NCBI GenBank assembly: GCA_913057195.1
Contig: CAJXNL010000011.1
Location: 1-64,000 of the forward strand
DNA: 64,000 nucleotides
Origin: an uncultured Wenzhouxiangella sp.
Lineage (GTDB): Bacteria > Pseudomonadota > Gammaproteobacteria > Xanthomonadales > Wenzhouxiangellaceae
Direction of reading: 5' to 3'
Of the stretch, positions 12,204-21,040 are shown piece by piece. The number at the start of each line of letters is the position of its first letter. Position 1 is the first letter of the stretch. The notes under the pieces were generated by a model, which did no database searches, was not told where the DNA came from, and worked only from the letters and a program-made list of their open reading frames with translations. A program made the position numbers and the translations under genes.

Positions 12204-12880
12204 GATGCAGTTTCCTGTGTCGGTTGAATGTTTAAAGTCGTCGGCGGGAGACTTCGGATGCCGGCGGCAGCGAATGTCACCAACGATGAAGCCGTGGCCC
12301 GCGGATTTTTTAGGTTGGCGTCAGCCATGGTGTAGGTCAAAGCCCCGACCAAAAAATCGAGATATTGTCTGATTTCATCCGATTTTGGGGCCTGTGTTGC
12401 GCCTGTCTCACCGCGCACGGCTTGTTCTACTGCTTGGGCAAAGCGCCGCATGACGTGGCCATACTCTTGGCTGATGGCACCATGAAGTGCCTCATCATGA
12501 TCGGCATAAGCGCGCATGAGCAATTGCATGAACCGATGTCCGCCGGCTTCGCGCTCTCCCATCAAGGCCATGGCGGGGTAGACAAACGCATCTAACACGT
12601 CTTCAAGCACCGGCGGGTCATGACGCGCGTGCGCCTGATCCAAGCGGGCCAAGCGATCGGCGCTGAGTTCATCGAGACGGCGTTGGAATACGGCAATCAC
12701 CAGCGCTTGTTTGGACCCAAAATGGTAGTTGACCGCCGCCAGATTGGCATCTGCAGCCTGAGTGATGGCCCTTAGAGTGGTGACATAGAAGCCTTGTTCG
12801 GCAAACAGGCGCTCCGCGGCATCCAGGATGCGGTCGCGGGTCCCGCTTGCTTCCGAAACAAACGCTTGATTAAAACGCAT
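12200..12880 (-). CDS. TetR-family regulator, PsrA-like repressor of the fad operon
   Basis: A 226-aa TetR regulator. The DNA-binding domain (RILDAAERLFAEQGFYVTTLRAITQAADANLAAVNYHFGSKQAL) closely resembles PsrA-type regulators, which release DNA on binding long-chain acyl ligands. The C-terminal domain is larger than in classic TetR. It is the first gene of the operon and overlaps fadE. The ATG is the only plausible start: no ATG, GTG or TTG precedes the HTH otherwise. A consensus promoter ends 6 nt before the ATG and a PsrA-like box overlaps the start codon, so the gene is probably autoregulated from a leaderless transcript. Naming it psrA is inference. Confidence 0.85.
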   Translation of the reverse strand: MRFNQAFVSEASGTRDRILDAAERLFAEQGFYVTTLRAITQAADANLAAVNYHFGSKQALVIAVFQRRLDELSADRLARLDQAHARHDPPVLEDVLDAFVYPAMALMGEREAGGHRFMQLLMRAYADHDEALHGAISQEYGHVMRRFAQAVEQAVRGETGATQAPKSDEIRQYLDFLVGALTYTMADANLKNPRATASSLVTFAAAGIRSLPPTTLNIQPTQETAS

Positions 12881-12885
12881 GTTTG
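12872..12885 (-). promoter_or_regulatory. PsrA-like operator overlapping the start codon of the TetR gene
   Basis: On the minus strand CAAAC-ATGC-GTTTT (12885-12872) matches the published Pseudomonas PsrA consensus [G/C]AAAC-N2-4-GTTT[G/C] except for the last base. It lies between the -10 and codon 5, so a bound repressor would block the promoter at 12887-12914. Inferred from motif and position. Confidence 0.5.
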
Positions 12886-12886
12886 A

Positions 12887-12914
12887 ATTCTAGCACATCC
12901 CATCGACCCGTCAA
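12887..12914 (-). promoter_or_regulatory. promoter of the psrA-like/fad operon
   Basis: TTGACG (12914-12909), a 16-nt spacer, then TAGAAT (12892-12887) preceded by TGC (12895-12893), an extended -10. The -10 ends 6 nt before the ATG at 12880, so +1 falls on the start codon. The -35 overlaps the stop codon region of the preceding DUF3422 gene. Confidence 0.65.
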
Positions 12915-14164
12915 TCGGCGTCCTCATCGGCCTCCATCAAGCGTTTCCGCCAGCGTTTCAAAAGCCACCAAATCCCGAGCAACAGGGCCGGGGAGGTGAC
13001 CGAAATCCACCATTTGACGTGATCGGTGGGGAGCCACCCCCCCAACAGGTACGCCAAAATACCGATGGTGTAGTAGCTGATGGCCATCACCGACAAGCCC
13101 TCGACGGTTCGCTGCAGTCGAAGCTGGAGTTGCGCGCGGTGGGCCATCGCTTCGAGTTGGGTTCGGTGCTGAGTTTGAAGGCTGACCTCGACGCGGGTTC
13201 GGGCGAGGCTCACGGTGCGTGCAATGCGCGCGCTCAAGTTTTCCTGGCGGCGGGTGATGTTGGCCGTGGTGCGCATCGCGGGCTCAAAGCGACGCTCCAA
13301 AAATTCACCCAGCGGTTGTCGGTGATCGAGTGCTTGCTCATTCACCTCGTCGAGGCGGTCCCGAACAATCCGTCCATAGGCTTGCGTTGCAGAGAATCGA
13401 TAATCCGTGTTGGCCATCAGCCGCTCTGAGGCTTGAGCCAGCCCGAACAGCTCATCCAGCAATTGCTGGTCGTCGCTTAAGTCTTCGGTATCACCCAGCC
13501 GCTCCACCAATTCCACCAGCTGCTGTTCGAGCTCGTTGAGCGTTTGACCGGTTTGTTTGGCCAGCGGCAATCCGAGCAGGGCAAGCATTCGGTAGGTCTC
13601 GATCTCGTACAGCCGCTGGGTTAATCGGCCCAGCCGTGCTGGATCCAAATCTCGGTTGATGATGCGATAATCCACCAGCCCCGAATCATTGGGTCGAAGC
13701 GTGGTGGCAATGGTGCCTGCCTGTGACATCACTTGGCCACCGACCGCGCCTGGCCACCCATTCAACCATCCATCAGGGGCGGTGTCTGGGGTATGGATCT
13801 GGATCAATGCTCCGGTCAGCAGCGTGTGCTGAATCCCAGCCAACCACGCGGTGGGGAGCGCGGCGGCATCTGTGGTGTGATCGGCGATCAGCACCACCGA
13901 GCTGAACTCGGTATGCTGCTCCCACCGAAGTTCCATCGAGCCCAGTTGGACGTGGTGGTGTTTTTCCGTCCCAGGCCCCGCCACACCGTGGGTCTGACAA
14001 AGTTGGGCAATGGCCTCGCGAAGCGATGCACTGGCGTGGGCATCGCCAGGCGCTGGCATCAGCACCCACTGTTTAGCAACGGCCGGCGCGTTGATTTGAG
14101 GCGATGGGCGGTTGAGCAGTTCGGCGAACAGCTCAGCCGATTGGGGGTGTCGATGCAGTTCCAT
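12911..14164 (-). CDS. DUF3422 family membrane protein
   Basis: A 417-aa protein recognised as DUF3422 from the MELHRHPQSAELFAELLNRP-P N-terminus, the HHHVQLGSMELRWEQHTEF region and the conserved YETYRMLALLGLPLA helix. The middle is helical with RRQENLSARIARTVSLARTRVEVSLQ, and two transmembrane helices lie near the C-terminus (VMAISYYTIGILAYLLGG; WWISVTSPALLLGIWWLL) before a basic tail. Function is unknown in the family. It is the gene before the fad operon on the same strand. The start is 6 nt after a possible -10 (TAGGCT, with TTGATT 17 nt further upstream). Confidence 0.85.
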   Translation of the reverse strand: MELHRHPQSAELFAELLNRPSPQINAPAVAKQWVLMPAPGDAHASASLREAIAQLCQTHGVAGPGTEKHHHVQLGSMELRWEQHTEFSSVVLIADHTTDAAALPTAWLAGIQHTLLTGALIQIHTPDTAPDGWLNGWPGAVGGQVMSQAGTIATTLRPNDSGLVDYRIINRDLDPARLGRLTQRLYEIETYRMLALLGLPLAKQTGQTLNELEQQLVELVERLGDTEDLSDDQQLLDELFGLAQASERLMANTDYRFSATQAYGRIVRDRLDEVNEQALDHRQPLGEFLERRFEPAMRTTANITRRQENLSARIARTVSLARTRVEVSLQTQHRTQLEAMAHRAQLQLRLQRTVEGLSVMAISYYTIGILAYLLGGWLPTDHVKWWISVTSPALLLGIWWLLKRWRKRLMEADEDAD

Positions 14165-14195
14165 AGGCCGAGCCTACGCCCGTGGATGTGAAAAA

Positions 14196-14738
14196 TCAAA
14201 GGTCGTCGCACACTGTCATTTGATCAGGCTGAACAAAGCGCACCCGGCCGGCGTTTGAAATGACAATCCGATGGCTTGGGCCCCGAATCGAGCGGGCGCA
14301 TTGTCGAATGGTCCCGTTTGAGCCATACGCATGGCCGCCCGGCCCGAAGCGGATGCGTCGGCGAGCACCGCTGGTGATGAGTGCTGTCGATCGCCCTTCG
14401 CCACGAATCACGATGGCACCCTCGCTGGCGGGTTGGCCTGTTTTGTGACCGTCAACAAAAACAATCCAGCCGGTGTGCCAGTGCGTCGAGTCATCGCAAT
14501 GGCGGCCCGATACGCTGGGGCAGGCGCTGACCCAGGTCCCCTGCTGGATGGCCATGAATCGCGCTTGATTGAGGTGGCCATAAAGCCGATGGATGGCCGC
14601 GCGTTGATGTTGGCGGTCAAGCGGCTGCGCCAGCGATGGGATCATGAGGCCAAAAACCGTCGCCATCAACCCCAACACCACCAACAGTTCGAGCACAGAA
14701 AATCCCAGTGGGTGGGGTGGGGGTGGCTTTGGTGTCAT
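14196..14738 (-). CDS. type IV pilus minor pseudopilin, GspH/FimT family
   Basis: A 180-aa protein with a prepilin signature: a 12-residue proline-rich leader (MTPKPPPPHPLG) then FSVLELLVVLGLMATVFGLMIPSL, with Phe at +1 and Glu at +5 for PilD-type processing. The globular part keeps the GspH/FimT features (R-A-I-RLYGHLNQARFMAIQQ, GWIVFVDG, ISNAGRVR). It would act in initiation of pilus assembly at the inner membrane. Other minor pilin genes are not adjacent, so this is a detached fimT-like gene. TGC-GATCAT ends 6 nt before the ATG; apart from a G-rich stretch that touches the ATG there is no ribosome site. Confidence 0.88.
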   Translation of the reverse strand: MTPKPPPPHPLGFSVLELLVVLGLMATVFGLMIPSLAQPLDRQHQRAAIHRLYGHLNQARFMAIQQGTWVSACPSVSGRHCDDSTHWHTGWIVFVDGHKTGQPASEGAIVIRGEGRSTALITSGARRRIRFGPGGHAYGSNGTIRQCARSIRGPSHRIVISNAGRVRFVQPDQMTVCDDL

Positions 14739-14744
14739 GCCACC

Positions 14745-14753
14745 ATGATCGCA
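14745..14753 (-). promoter_or_regulatory. extended -10 six nt before the fimT-like ATG
   Basis: On the minus strand TGC-GATCAT (14753-14745) is followed by GGTGGC and the ATG at 14738. The GGTGG is too close to the ATG to be a good ribosome site, so leaderless translation is plausible. Consensus evidence only. Confidence 0.4.
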
Positions 14754-14846
14754 CCCGCACAGGACTCACGCCTGTCGGAATGATCCCTAACCGCCCGTCA
14801 GAGACCGATGATGTGGGGCCAGGGGCTTTTTTTAAAACACAGGCTG

Positions 14847-16034
14847 TCAGCTGGCCTGAAGCGCTCGCTCGATTCGACCAACGGCCTCTTGAAGCGTCTC
14901 CAGGCCGAGCGCGAACGATAAGCGCAAATGCCCGGGCGTGCCGAAGGCAGACCCCGGCACCGTGGCCACACCCGCGGTCTCAAGAAGATGCTCGGCCAAC
15001 GCCAGATCATCGCCAAGCCCCAGTTGGTTGATCGCTTCTTGACAATCCACAAACACATAAAATGCGCCCTGCGCAGGTTGGCAGGACAAGCCCGGGCACG
15101 CGTTGAGTGCTGGAACGATCCAATCGTGGCGTGCTTGAAAGGCCGAAGCCATGGCGGCAATCTCGGCTTGATCGCCACTCAATGCGGCCGTGGCTGCCGC
15201 CTGGCTGATCGAGCAAGGGTTCGAGGTGCTTTGTCCTTGGACCTTGCGCATTTGAGCGATGACTTCAGCGGGGCCGGCCGCGTAGCCGATGCGCCAACCG
15301 GTCATCGCATAGGCTTTGGAGACGCCATTGACGACAACCATTCGATCCTTCAGTGCGGGGACAACCTCGGCAATATTGCAAAAAGGCTCGTCCCCCCACC
15401 AAATGTGCTCATAGATGTCGTCTGAGCAAATCCATACCTTTGGGTGGTCCAGTAATACCTCACCCAGGGCTGCCAGGGCCTGTCGCGTGTACCCCATGCC
15501 CGTCGGGTTGCTGGGGGCATTCAAAATCAGCAAGCGCGTGTTGTCATTAATGGCCGACTGCAACTGCTGCGGGCTGATCAGATAGTTGTCTTTGGCTTGG
15601 GTGTGCAAGATGACCGGGTCGGCATCGGCCAATCTCACCATGTCTGGATACGACACCCAATACGGCGCCGGGACCAGGGCTTCGTCACCGTCATCGAGCA
15701 TGGCTTGGAACATGTTGAAGATGGATTGCTTGGCGCCGCTGGAGACCAGAATCTCGTCTGCGGCATAGTCGAGATTGTTGTCGCGGTGTAATTTCTGAAT
15801 GATGGCGTGTTTGAGCTCCGGTGTGCCATCGACGGCGGTATACCGGGTCTGGCCAGCGTTGATGGCGTCAATGCCTGCTTGGCGGATGTGCGCTGGGGTA
15901 TCAAAGTCGGGTTCGCCAACCGACAGTGAGATGATGTCTCGGCCTTCAGCTTTCAAAGCCAGCGCCTTCATCGACATGGCGATCGTGGCAGAAGGTTTGA
16001 CTTGGTTGACGCGCGATGAGAATCGGGTGGACAA
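14847..16034 (-). CDS. aspartate aminotransferase (class I, type Ib-like)
   Basis: A 395-aa PLP enzyme converting aspartate and 2-oxoglutarate to oxaloacetate and glutamate. It has the class I fold motifs [31 protein letters not shown], the PLP lysine Lys240 in [16 protein letters not shown], and R-LSFAL near the C-terminus. The start is TTG 16034 with AAGGA 8 nt upstream; an ATG between them is out of frame. It is divergent from uvrB. Other aminotransferases of the same fold (AlaA-like, methionine) cannot be excluded, but the motifs are those of the Thermus/Rhizobium-type AspC. Confidence 0.9.
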   Translation of the reverse strand: MSTRFSSRVNQVKPSATIAMSMKALALKAEGRDIISLSVGEPDFDTPAHIRQAGIDAINAGQTRYTAVDGTPELKHAIIQKLHRDNNLDYAADEILVSSGAKQSIFNMFQAMLDDGDEALVPAPYWVSYPDMVRLADADPVILHTQAKDNYLISPQQLQSAINDNTRLLILNAPSNPTGMGYTRQALAALGEVLLDHPKVWICSDDIYEHIWWGDEPFCNIAEVVPALKDRMVVVNGVSKAYAMTGWRIGYAAGPAEVIAQMRKVQGQSTSNPCSISQAAATAALSGDQAEIAAMASAFQARHDWIVPALNACPGLSCQPAQGAFYVFVDCQEAINQLGLGDDLALAEHLLETAGVATVPGSAFGTPGHLRLSFALGLETLQEAVGRIERALQAS

Positions 16035-16045
16035 CGGACATTTCC

Positions 16046-16073
16046 TTGTCAGCAGACGGATTACAATTATAAG
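16046..16073 (+). promoter_or_regulatory. candidate uvrB promoter
   Basis: TTGTCA (16046-16051), a 16-nt spacer and TATAAG (16068-16073) lie upstream of uvrB, leaving a leader of about 60 nt. No CTGT-N8-ACAG LexA box is seen here. Consensus evidence only. Confidence 0.4.
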
Positions 16074-16139
16074 TCTTCAAGGCTTTGCTGGGGCAGAGTT
16101 TCACGGATGGGGCGAGCGTGCCCTCAAACTGAGCATGTT

Positions 16140-18167
16140 ATGGCAAAACGATTCGAATTGGTCTCTCAATATGCACCGGCTGGCGATCAGCCGGCGGCCA
16201 TTGATGGTTTGGTGGCTGGACTGGCGGCAGGCCACAGCCACCAAACGTTGCTGGGGGTGACAGGCTCGGGCAAGACCTTCACCATGGCGAATGTCATTGA
16301 GCGTGCCCAGCGACCCGCTTTGGTGATGGCGCCGAACAAAACCTTGGCCGCTCAGCTGTATGGGGAATTCAAGGCGTTTTTTCCCAACAACGCAGTGGAG
16401 TATTTCGTTTCTTATTACGATTATTACCAGCCGGAGGCGTATGTGCCCTCCACCGATACCTTTATTGAAAAAGACGCATCCATCAATGAGCACATTGAGC
16501 AAATGCGTTTATCGGCCACCAAGGCACTTTTGGAGCGGCCCGATAGCTTGATTGTGGCAACGGTCTCGGCCATTTATGGGTTGGGTGATCCAAGCTCTTT
16601 TTTGCAGATGACGCTGGCATTGCAGGTGGGCGAGACCATGTCCCAACGGTCTATTCTGCGTCGCTTGGCCGAAATGCAATATGCCCGCAATGACTTTGAG
16701 CTCCGCCGGGGCACCTACCGAGTGCGCGGCGAAGTGATTGATATTTTCCCGGGTGATTCAGAGATGGAGGCGGTTCGAGTCGAGCTTTTCGATGACGAGA
16801 TTGAAAAGATTGCCTTTTTCGACCCGCTGACCGGCGAGATTCGGGACAGCGTCAGCGAGTTAACAATTTTTCCAAAAACGCACTATGTCACCCCCAGGCA
16901 GGTGGTGCTGGATGCGGTGGATGCCATCAAAGCCGAGCTGAAAGAGCGCCTTGAAGAGTTGGAGAAGGCGAACAAGCTGGTTGAGGCTCAGCGACTCAAA
17001 CAGCGAACCGAATACGACATCGAAATGATGCTGGAGCTGGGCTATTGCCAAGGGATTGAAAACTACTCTCGTCATTTAACTGGCCGTCAGGCCGGCGAGG
17101 CGCCACCGACACTGTTCGATTACTTGCCCAAAGATGCGATATTGATTGCCGATGAATCTCACGTCAGCATCCCTCAAATTGGGGGCATGTACAAAGGCGA
17201 TCGGTCGCGAAAAGAGACGCTTGTCAACTTCGGCTTTCGACTGCCGTCGGCCATGGACAACCGGCCGTTGAAGTTTGAGGAGTTTGCCGAGCGCGCCCCA
17301 CAAATGATTTTGGTCTCGGCAACTCCGCGGCAGTGGGAGGCCGACCGCTCCAGCCAGACGGTCGAGCAAGTGGTTCGACCCACCGGGTTGGTGGATCCGG
17401 CGGTGGAGGTTCGACCGGTGGCGAGCCAGGTGGACAACCTGTTGTCCGAGATCAACGCGCGAGTGGCAGCCAAAGAGCGGGTTTTGGTGACCACCTTGAC
17501 AAAACGCATGGCCGAGAACTTGACCGAATATTTGGCCGAACATGGCATCAAGGTTCGCTACCTTCACTCCGATGTCGATACGGTCGAGCGGGTGGAGATA
17601 TTGCGCGATCTAAGACTCGGCACCTTTGACGTTTTGGTGGGCATCAACCTGCTTCGCGAGGGGTTGGATTTGCCGGAGGTCTCGCTCGTGGCGATCTTGG
17701 ATGCTGACAAAGAGGGGTTTTTGCGATCCACCGGGTCACTCATCCAAACCATCGGGCGCGCAGCGCGCAACGTGCATGGCAAGGCCATTCTTTATGCCGA
17801 TACCATGACCGATTCAATGAAAAAAGCGATCGAAGAGACCGAGCGGCGGCGAGACAAGCAGCTCTCATTCAACGAAACGCACGGGATCACTCCGCAAACG
17901 ATTGCAAAGAGTGTCGCTGATATTATGGCCGACGCGCATGAGACGCCCGGGAAGAAACCCGGGCGCCGCCCGGGTGAAAAAGCCGCACCGACTGACTCGG
18001 CTGTGGTCGTGACCACTCCTGAGGAGGCGACCAAGCGGATGGCTGAGTTAGAAAAGAAAATGCTCAAAGCCGCTGAGAATCTTGAGTTCGAAACCGCCGC
18101 TCAGCTGCGTGATGAGATGACACAGCTTCGCAATCAAGGATTTGGTTTATCGGCTGTCGATGCCTGA
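16140..18167 (+). CDS. uvrB: excinuclease ABC subunit B
   Basis: A 675-aa helicase-like damage-verification subunit of nucleotide excision repair. It has Walker A GVTGSGKT (residues 39-46), the beta-hairpin [16 protein letters not shown]-like ADESHVS, helicase motifs V and VI ([23 protein letters not shown]) and a C-terminal UVR motif that recruits UvrC. I start at ATG 16140 because [18 protein letters not shown] matches the family N-terminus and gives normal length. The linker before the UVR domain ([19 protein letters not shown]) is encoded by GC-rich inverted repeats. Confidence 0.97.
   Translation: MAKRFELVSQYAPAGDQPAAIDGLVAGLAAGHSHQTLLGVTGSGKTFTMANVIERAQRPALVMAPNKTLAAQLYGEFKAFFPNNAVEYFVSYYDYYQPEAYVPSTDTFIEKDASINEHIEQMRLSATKALLERPDSLIVATVSAIYGLGDPSSFLQMTLALQVGETMSQRSILRRLAEMQYARNDFELRRGTYRVRGEVIDIFPGDSEMEAVRVELFDDEIEKIAFFDPLTGEIRDSVSELTIFPKTHYVTPRQVVLDAVDAIKAELKERLEELEKANKLVEAQRLKQRTEYDIEMMLELGYCQGIENYSRHLTGRQAGEAPPTLFDYLPKDAILIADESHVSIPQIGGMYKGDRSRKETLVNFGFRLPSAMDNRPLKFEEFAERAPQMILVSATPRQWEADRSSQTVEQVVRPTGLVDPAVEVRPVASQVDNLLSEINARVAAKERVLVTTLTKRMAENLTEYLAEHGIKVRYLHSDVDTVERVEILRDLRLGTFDVLVGINLLREGLDLPEVSLVAILDADKEGFLRSTGSLIQTIGRAARNVHGKAILYADTMTDSMKKAIEETERRRDKQLSFNETHGITPQTIAKSVADIMADAHETPGKKPGRRPGEKAAPTDSAVVVTTPEEATKRMAELEKKMLKAAENLEFETAAQLRDEMTQLRNQGFGLSAVDA
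17945..17964. repeat. GC-rich hairpin inside uvrB
   Basis: GCCCGGG (17945-17951), loop AAGAAA, CCCGGGC (17958-17964), followed by a third CCCGGG at 17969-17974. It lies in the codons for the flexible linker ahead of the UVR motif and has no T-run, so it is not an obvious terminator. Confidence 0.6.
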
Positions 18168-18242
18168 TCGTGGGCAACACACCAGTCACTGAAATTGACC
18201 AACGTCAAACCTAAACCATGCCAGATGGCAAGGAGTCACAAC

Positions 18243-18794
18243 GTGGCCTATATCAAACCCAAACCCCTTAAGGCGTATCCATGGCCGGTTCGTTGGGTCT
18301 TGAAACGCCAAATTCGGATCTATGGTGAAGTTCTGCCGCCGAGCTTTCTGTGGGGGCGAATGCCGGGATTATTTTTTGGGCTGTTGGCCATGTTGGGCCT
18401 GTTTTCTCGAAAACGCTTTTTAATTCCAAAGACCACGCGCGCATTGGCCTCGATTCGGATCGCGCAGCTCAATGGCTGCGACTTCTGTGTGGATCTTAAC
18501 GCCCACTTATTTTTTGAGGCTGAAGGTCAAACCCATAAAGCCGAGCACGTGGCCAGCTGGTCCAATTCAGAAGGCATCTTCACAGCCCAAGAGCGCGCCG
18601 TACTGGAGTATGCCGAGGCCATGACAAGTCATTGCGATCAAATCACCCAAAGCACAATTGACACGCTGAAAGCACATTTTAGCGATGATGCCGTTGCCCA
18701 ACTGACCGCATGGATTGCCTTCCAAAACATGAGTGCGAAGTTCAACACAGCGTTGGGCGCTGAGCGCCACGGGTTTTGTCAACGGCCTCAGTAG
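18243..18794 (+). CDS. carboxymuconolactone decarboxylase/AhpD-like protein
   Basis: A 183-aa alpha-helical protein of the AhpD/CMD superfamily: RALASIRIAQLNGCDFCVDLNAHLF carries the CxxC-like pair and downstream His, followed by ERAVLEYAEAMT and LTAWIAFQNMSAKFNTALG. Such proteins act as peroxidases, reductase adaptors or decarboxylases; the substrate cannot be read here. I chose GTG 18243 because AAGGAG lies 7 nt upstream; longer in-frame starts exist at 18225 (ATG) and 18195 (TTG). Its 3' end overlaps the convergent ghrA-like gene by 7 nt. Confidence 0.82.
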   Translation: MAYIKPKPLKAYPWPVRWVLKRQIRIYGEVLPPSFLWGRMPGLFFGLLAMLGLFSRKRFLIPKTTRALASIRIAQLNGCDFCVDLNAHLFFEAEGQTHKAEHVASWSNSEGIFTAQERAVLEYAEAMTSHCDQITQSTIDTLKAHFSDDAVAQLTAWIAFQNMSAKFNTALGAERHGFCQRPQ

Positions 18795-19711
18795 CCTTGA
18801 GATAAATCCACCAAGCCAAGCGGCGTTTTGTTCGCCTGGACGCGAACATAGCTTTGTGCCAAAAGCTCAGCCGCCTCTTCGGGCCGGGTTAGGGCAGCGC
18901 AGTGGGGAGACACTGTGATGCTTTGGTGTGACCAAAAGGCATGGTCCTCGGGCAGCGGTTCGGTCTCGAAGACATCAACAATGGCGCGGCGCAAGTGGCC
19001 TTGGTCGAGTGCTTCGATGAGGTCTTCTTCGATCAAATGGGCTCCGCGCCCCACGTTAATTAAAACGCTGTGTCTTGGCATGGTGGCCATCAGCTTGGCG
19101 TTCAAAATGCCGCGCGTGGCGGGGGTGAGCGGCAATAAACAAATCAGGTAGTCGGCGTCGGCAGCCATGGCCATCAAGCCGTCCTCACCCCGGTGAACGG
19201 TCACGCCGTCGATCTCGCCGCCTTGGTGTCGCCATCCCAACACTTCAAAGCCCAAAACATTCAGCGCATCAGCGGTGGTTCGCCCCATGTGCCCCATGCC
19301 CAGAATGCCCACGCGCGCCGGCCGATGCGGTGCCCACGGCGCCCACTCGTGACGCTGCTGCTGATGTTGGAATCGGGCAAAGTCACGCCAATCGGCAATG
19401 ACATGGCCCACCAGCCAAGTGGCCATGTCTTGGGCGAGCTTGGGTCCAGCCAATCGACCGACGGGCATTGAAGGCGGGATGCTGTCATCTAAGATCAGAT
19501 GCTCAATGCCAGCGCCGAGCGAGCTGATCGCCTTCAGATTGGGCAAGCTGGCCACCAGCCCCGGCGGGTGCTTCCAAAGCACGGCAAAGTCGATGTCACG
19601 CGCTTGACCCAATTCCGGCCAAAGGCGAATGTCGACGCCCGGGAGGTGCGCGGCCAGATCGTCAGCCAGCGGCTGATTGTCCCGATCGGGTGCACAGATC
19701 AAAATCGCCAT
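18788..19711 (-). CDS. ghrA: glyoxylate/hydroxypyruvate reductase A-like 2-hydroxyacid dehydrogenase
   Basis: A 307-aa NAD(P)H-dependent reductase of the GhrA branch, converting glyoxylate to glycolate or hydroxypyruvate to glycerate. It has LKAISSLGAGIEHL, the nucleotide-binding VGILGMGHMGRTTADAL, LICLLPLTPATRGILN, NVGRGAHLIEEDLIEAL with the catalytic Arg region, DVFETEPLPEDHAFW (Glu) and SPHCAALTRP (catalytic His). No clear ribosome site precedes the ATG. The preference for glyoxylate is inferred from subgroup resemblance. Confidence 0.87.
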   Translation of the reverse strand: MAILICAPDRDNQPLADDLAAHLPGVDIRLWPELGQARDIDFAVLWKHPPGLVASLPNLKAISSLGAGIEHLILDDSIPPSMPVGRLAGPKLAQDMATWLVGHVIADWRDFARFQHQQQRHEWAPWAPHRPARVGILGMGHMGRTTADALNVLGFEVLGWRHQGGEIDGVTVHRGEDGLMAMAADADYLICLLPLTPATRGILNAKLMATMPRHSVLINVGRGAHLIEEDLIEALDQGHLRRAIVDVFETEPLPEDHAFWSHQSITVSPHCAALTRPEEAAELLAQSYVRVQANKTPLGLVDLSQGY

Positions 19712-19738
19712 GGATTAACGAGCCGATGCGCTGCGTGT

Positions 19739-21040
19739 TTAAGGTGACTCGTCACCTGGGTGGCGCTGCCGGTAGCGGTCATACAGCCGGCGCGCTTTGA
19801 CATCGGACAAGGCGTAGCGCGCCCCGTCAATCCAGACGTGGGTGATTTGTGTCATGGGCTCAAGTGGGTGGCCGTTGGCGGCAAACAGCGTGGCCCGCTT
19901 GCCAGGCTCCAAAGAGCCCAGCTGATCTCCCACGCCCAAGATCTCCGCTGGCCATAGCGTCACCGCCTTCATTGCGATGTCTGGATCCAGTCCGTGGGCC
20001 ACCGCGGAGCCGGCCTGAAACGGCAGGTTGCGGGCGTTGGCAACGTCCATCCCGCGGGTGGCATCGGCAATGGCAAATTTCACCCCGGCCTCAGCCAAAA
20101 CGCGGGGCGCTTTGAAGCTGGCGTCATAGCCATCGTGGCGACGCATCGGCAGGGCGTATACGTTTTTTAAAATCACGGGGATATCAGCATCGGCCAGGCG
20201 TGAGGCAATGTGTTGAACATCCGGCGTGGCGACCAGCACCACGTTATCAAAGCCTTGCGTGTCCGCCCAGTCGAGGGCAGCCTCCATCACGTCATATCGG
20301 TTGGCATGCAGCATCAAGGGCGTCTCACCGGCCAGCAATGGGCCCAGCGCTTGAAGTTGGTCATTGCGTGGCGGTCGCTCACCATTGCCGGCCGAGGCGG
20401 CCGCGTCGGCTTGATGCCAGTGACGGGCCTGATCCAAAACGCTGTTGATGCGCGATAAGTCCTCGTTGTCTTCATCATCAACGGCGCCAGGCGGAAATGC
20501 GATGTGCTGGCCGGCCTGCGAGGCGATCAGCATCTCCTCCCAACTCCAGCCATCCAGATTCATCACCGCCGAGTGCCCCTGAATTAACCCGCCTCCAGGA
20601 ATGATGTGGGCCGTCAGGATCCCGCCGGCGATTGAAGCGGGTAAGAGCTCGGAGTCGTGATTGACCGCCACCTCGACGTTGAGCGCGGCGTTGATCTGAC
20701 CCATCTCACGGGTATCGACGGTGCCTGCCACTGAGCTGATTTCGGTCAGTCCCAGCTGCGTGGCGGGATGCACAAACCCCGGATAGAGGTGATGGCCAGT
20801 GAGATCGATGACGGTGGCATCAGCGGGAACATCAAGGTCGACCCCGACATCCACGATCTTGCCATCGGCCATCACCACCTGGGCCTGTTCGATCGCCGGT
20901 GCGCTGATGGGGTGAACGGTTGCGTTCTGTAAGACGGTCACTTGCGCCCACGCAGCCGCGCTGGGCAAGATCAACATCACAGCGCCCATCAGCTGTTGTG
21001 CAGCACGCTTAGTTGGCATGGAAAACACAGTATTCATCAT
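19739..21040 (-). CDS. exported amidohydrolase-like protein with a degenerate metal site
   Basis: A 433-aa amidohydrolase-superfamily protein with a signal peptide (cleaved near AAAWAQ, residue 33). It keeps the N-terminal beta-sandwich strand pattern and the C-terminal LGSLEPGKRATLFAANGHPLEP-VTHVWIDG, but the metal-binding HxH after YPGF is HPA (His91-Pro-Ala), and the late H-x-D segment is FAIADAT, with Asp only. Classical metal-dependent hydrolysis is therefore doubtful. It overlaps the 3' end of the upstream paralogue by 32 nt and is the last of three tandem genes. It could be a pseudoenzyme partner of the intact paralogue. Confidence 0.8.
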   Translation of the reverse strand: MMNTVFSMPTKRAAQQLMGAVMLILPSAAAWAQVTVLQNATVHPISAPAIEQAQVVMADGKIVDVGVDLDVPADATVIDLTGHHLYPGFVHPATQLGLTEISSVAGTVDTREMGQINAALNVEVAVNHDSELLPASIAGGILTAHIIPGGGLIQGHSAVMNLDGWSWEEMLIASQAGQHIAFPPGAVDDEDNEDLSRINSVLDQARHWHQADAAASAGNGERPPRNDQLQALGPLLAGETPLMLHANRYDVMEAALDWADTQGFDNVVLVATPDVQHIASRLADADIPVILKNVYALPMRRHDGYDASFKAPRVLAEAGVKFAIADATRGMDVANARNLPFQAGSAVAHGLDPDIAMKAVTLWPAEILGVGDQLGSLEPGKRATLFAANGHPLEPMTQITHVWIDGARYALSDVKARRLYDRYRQRHPGDESP

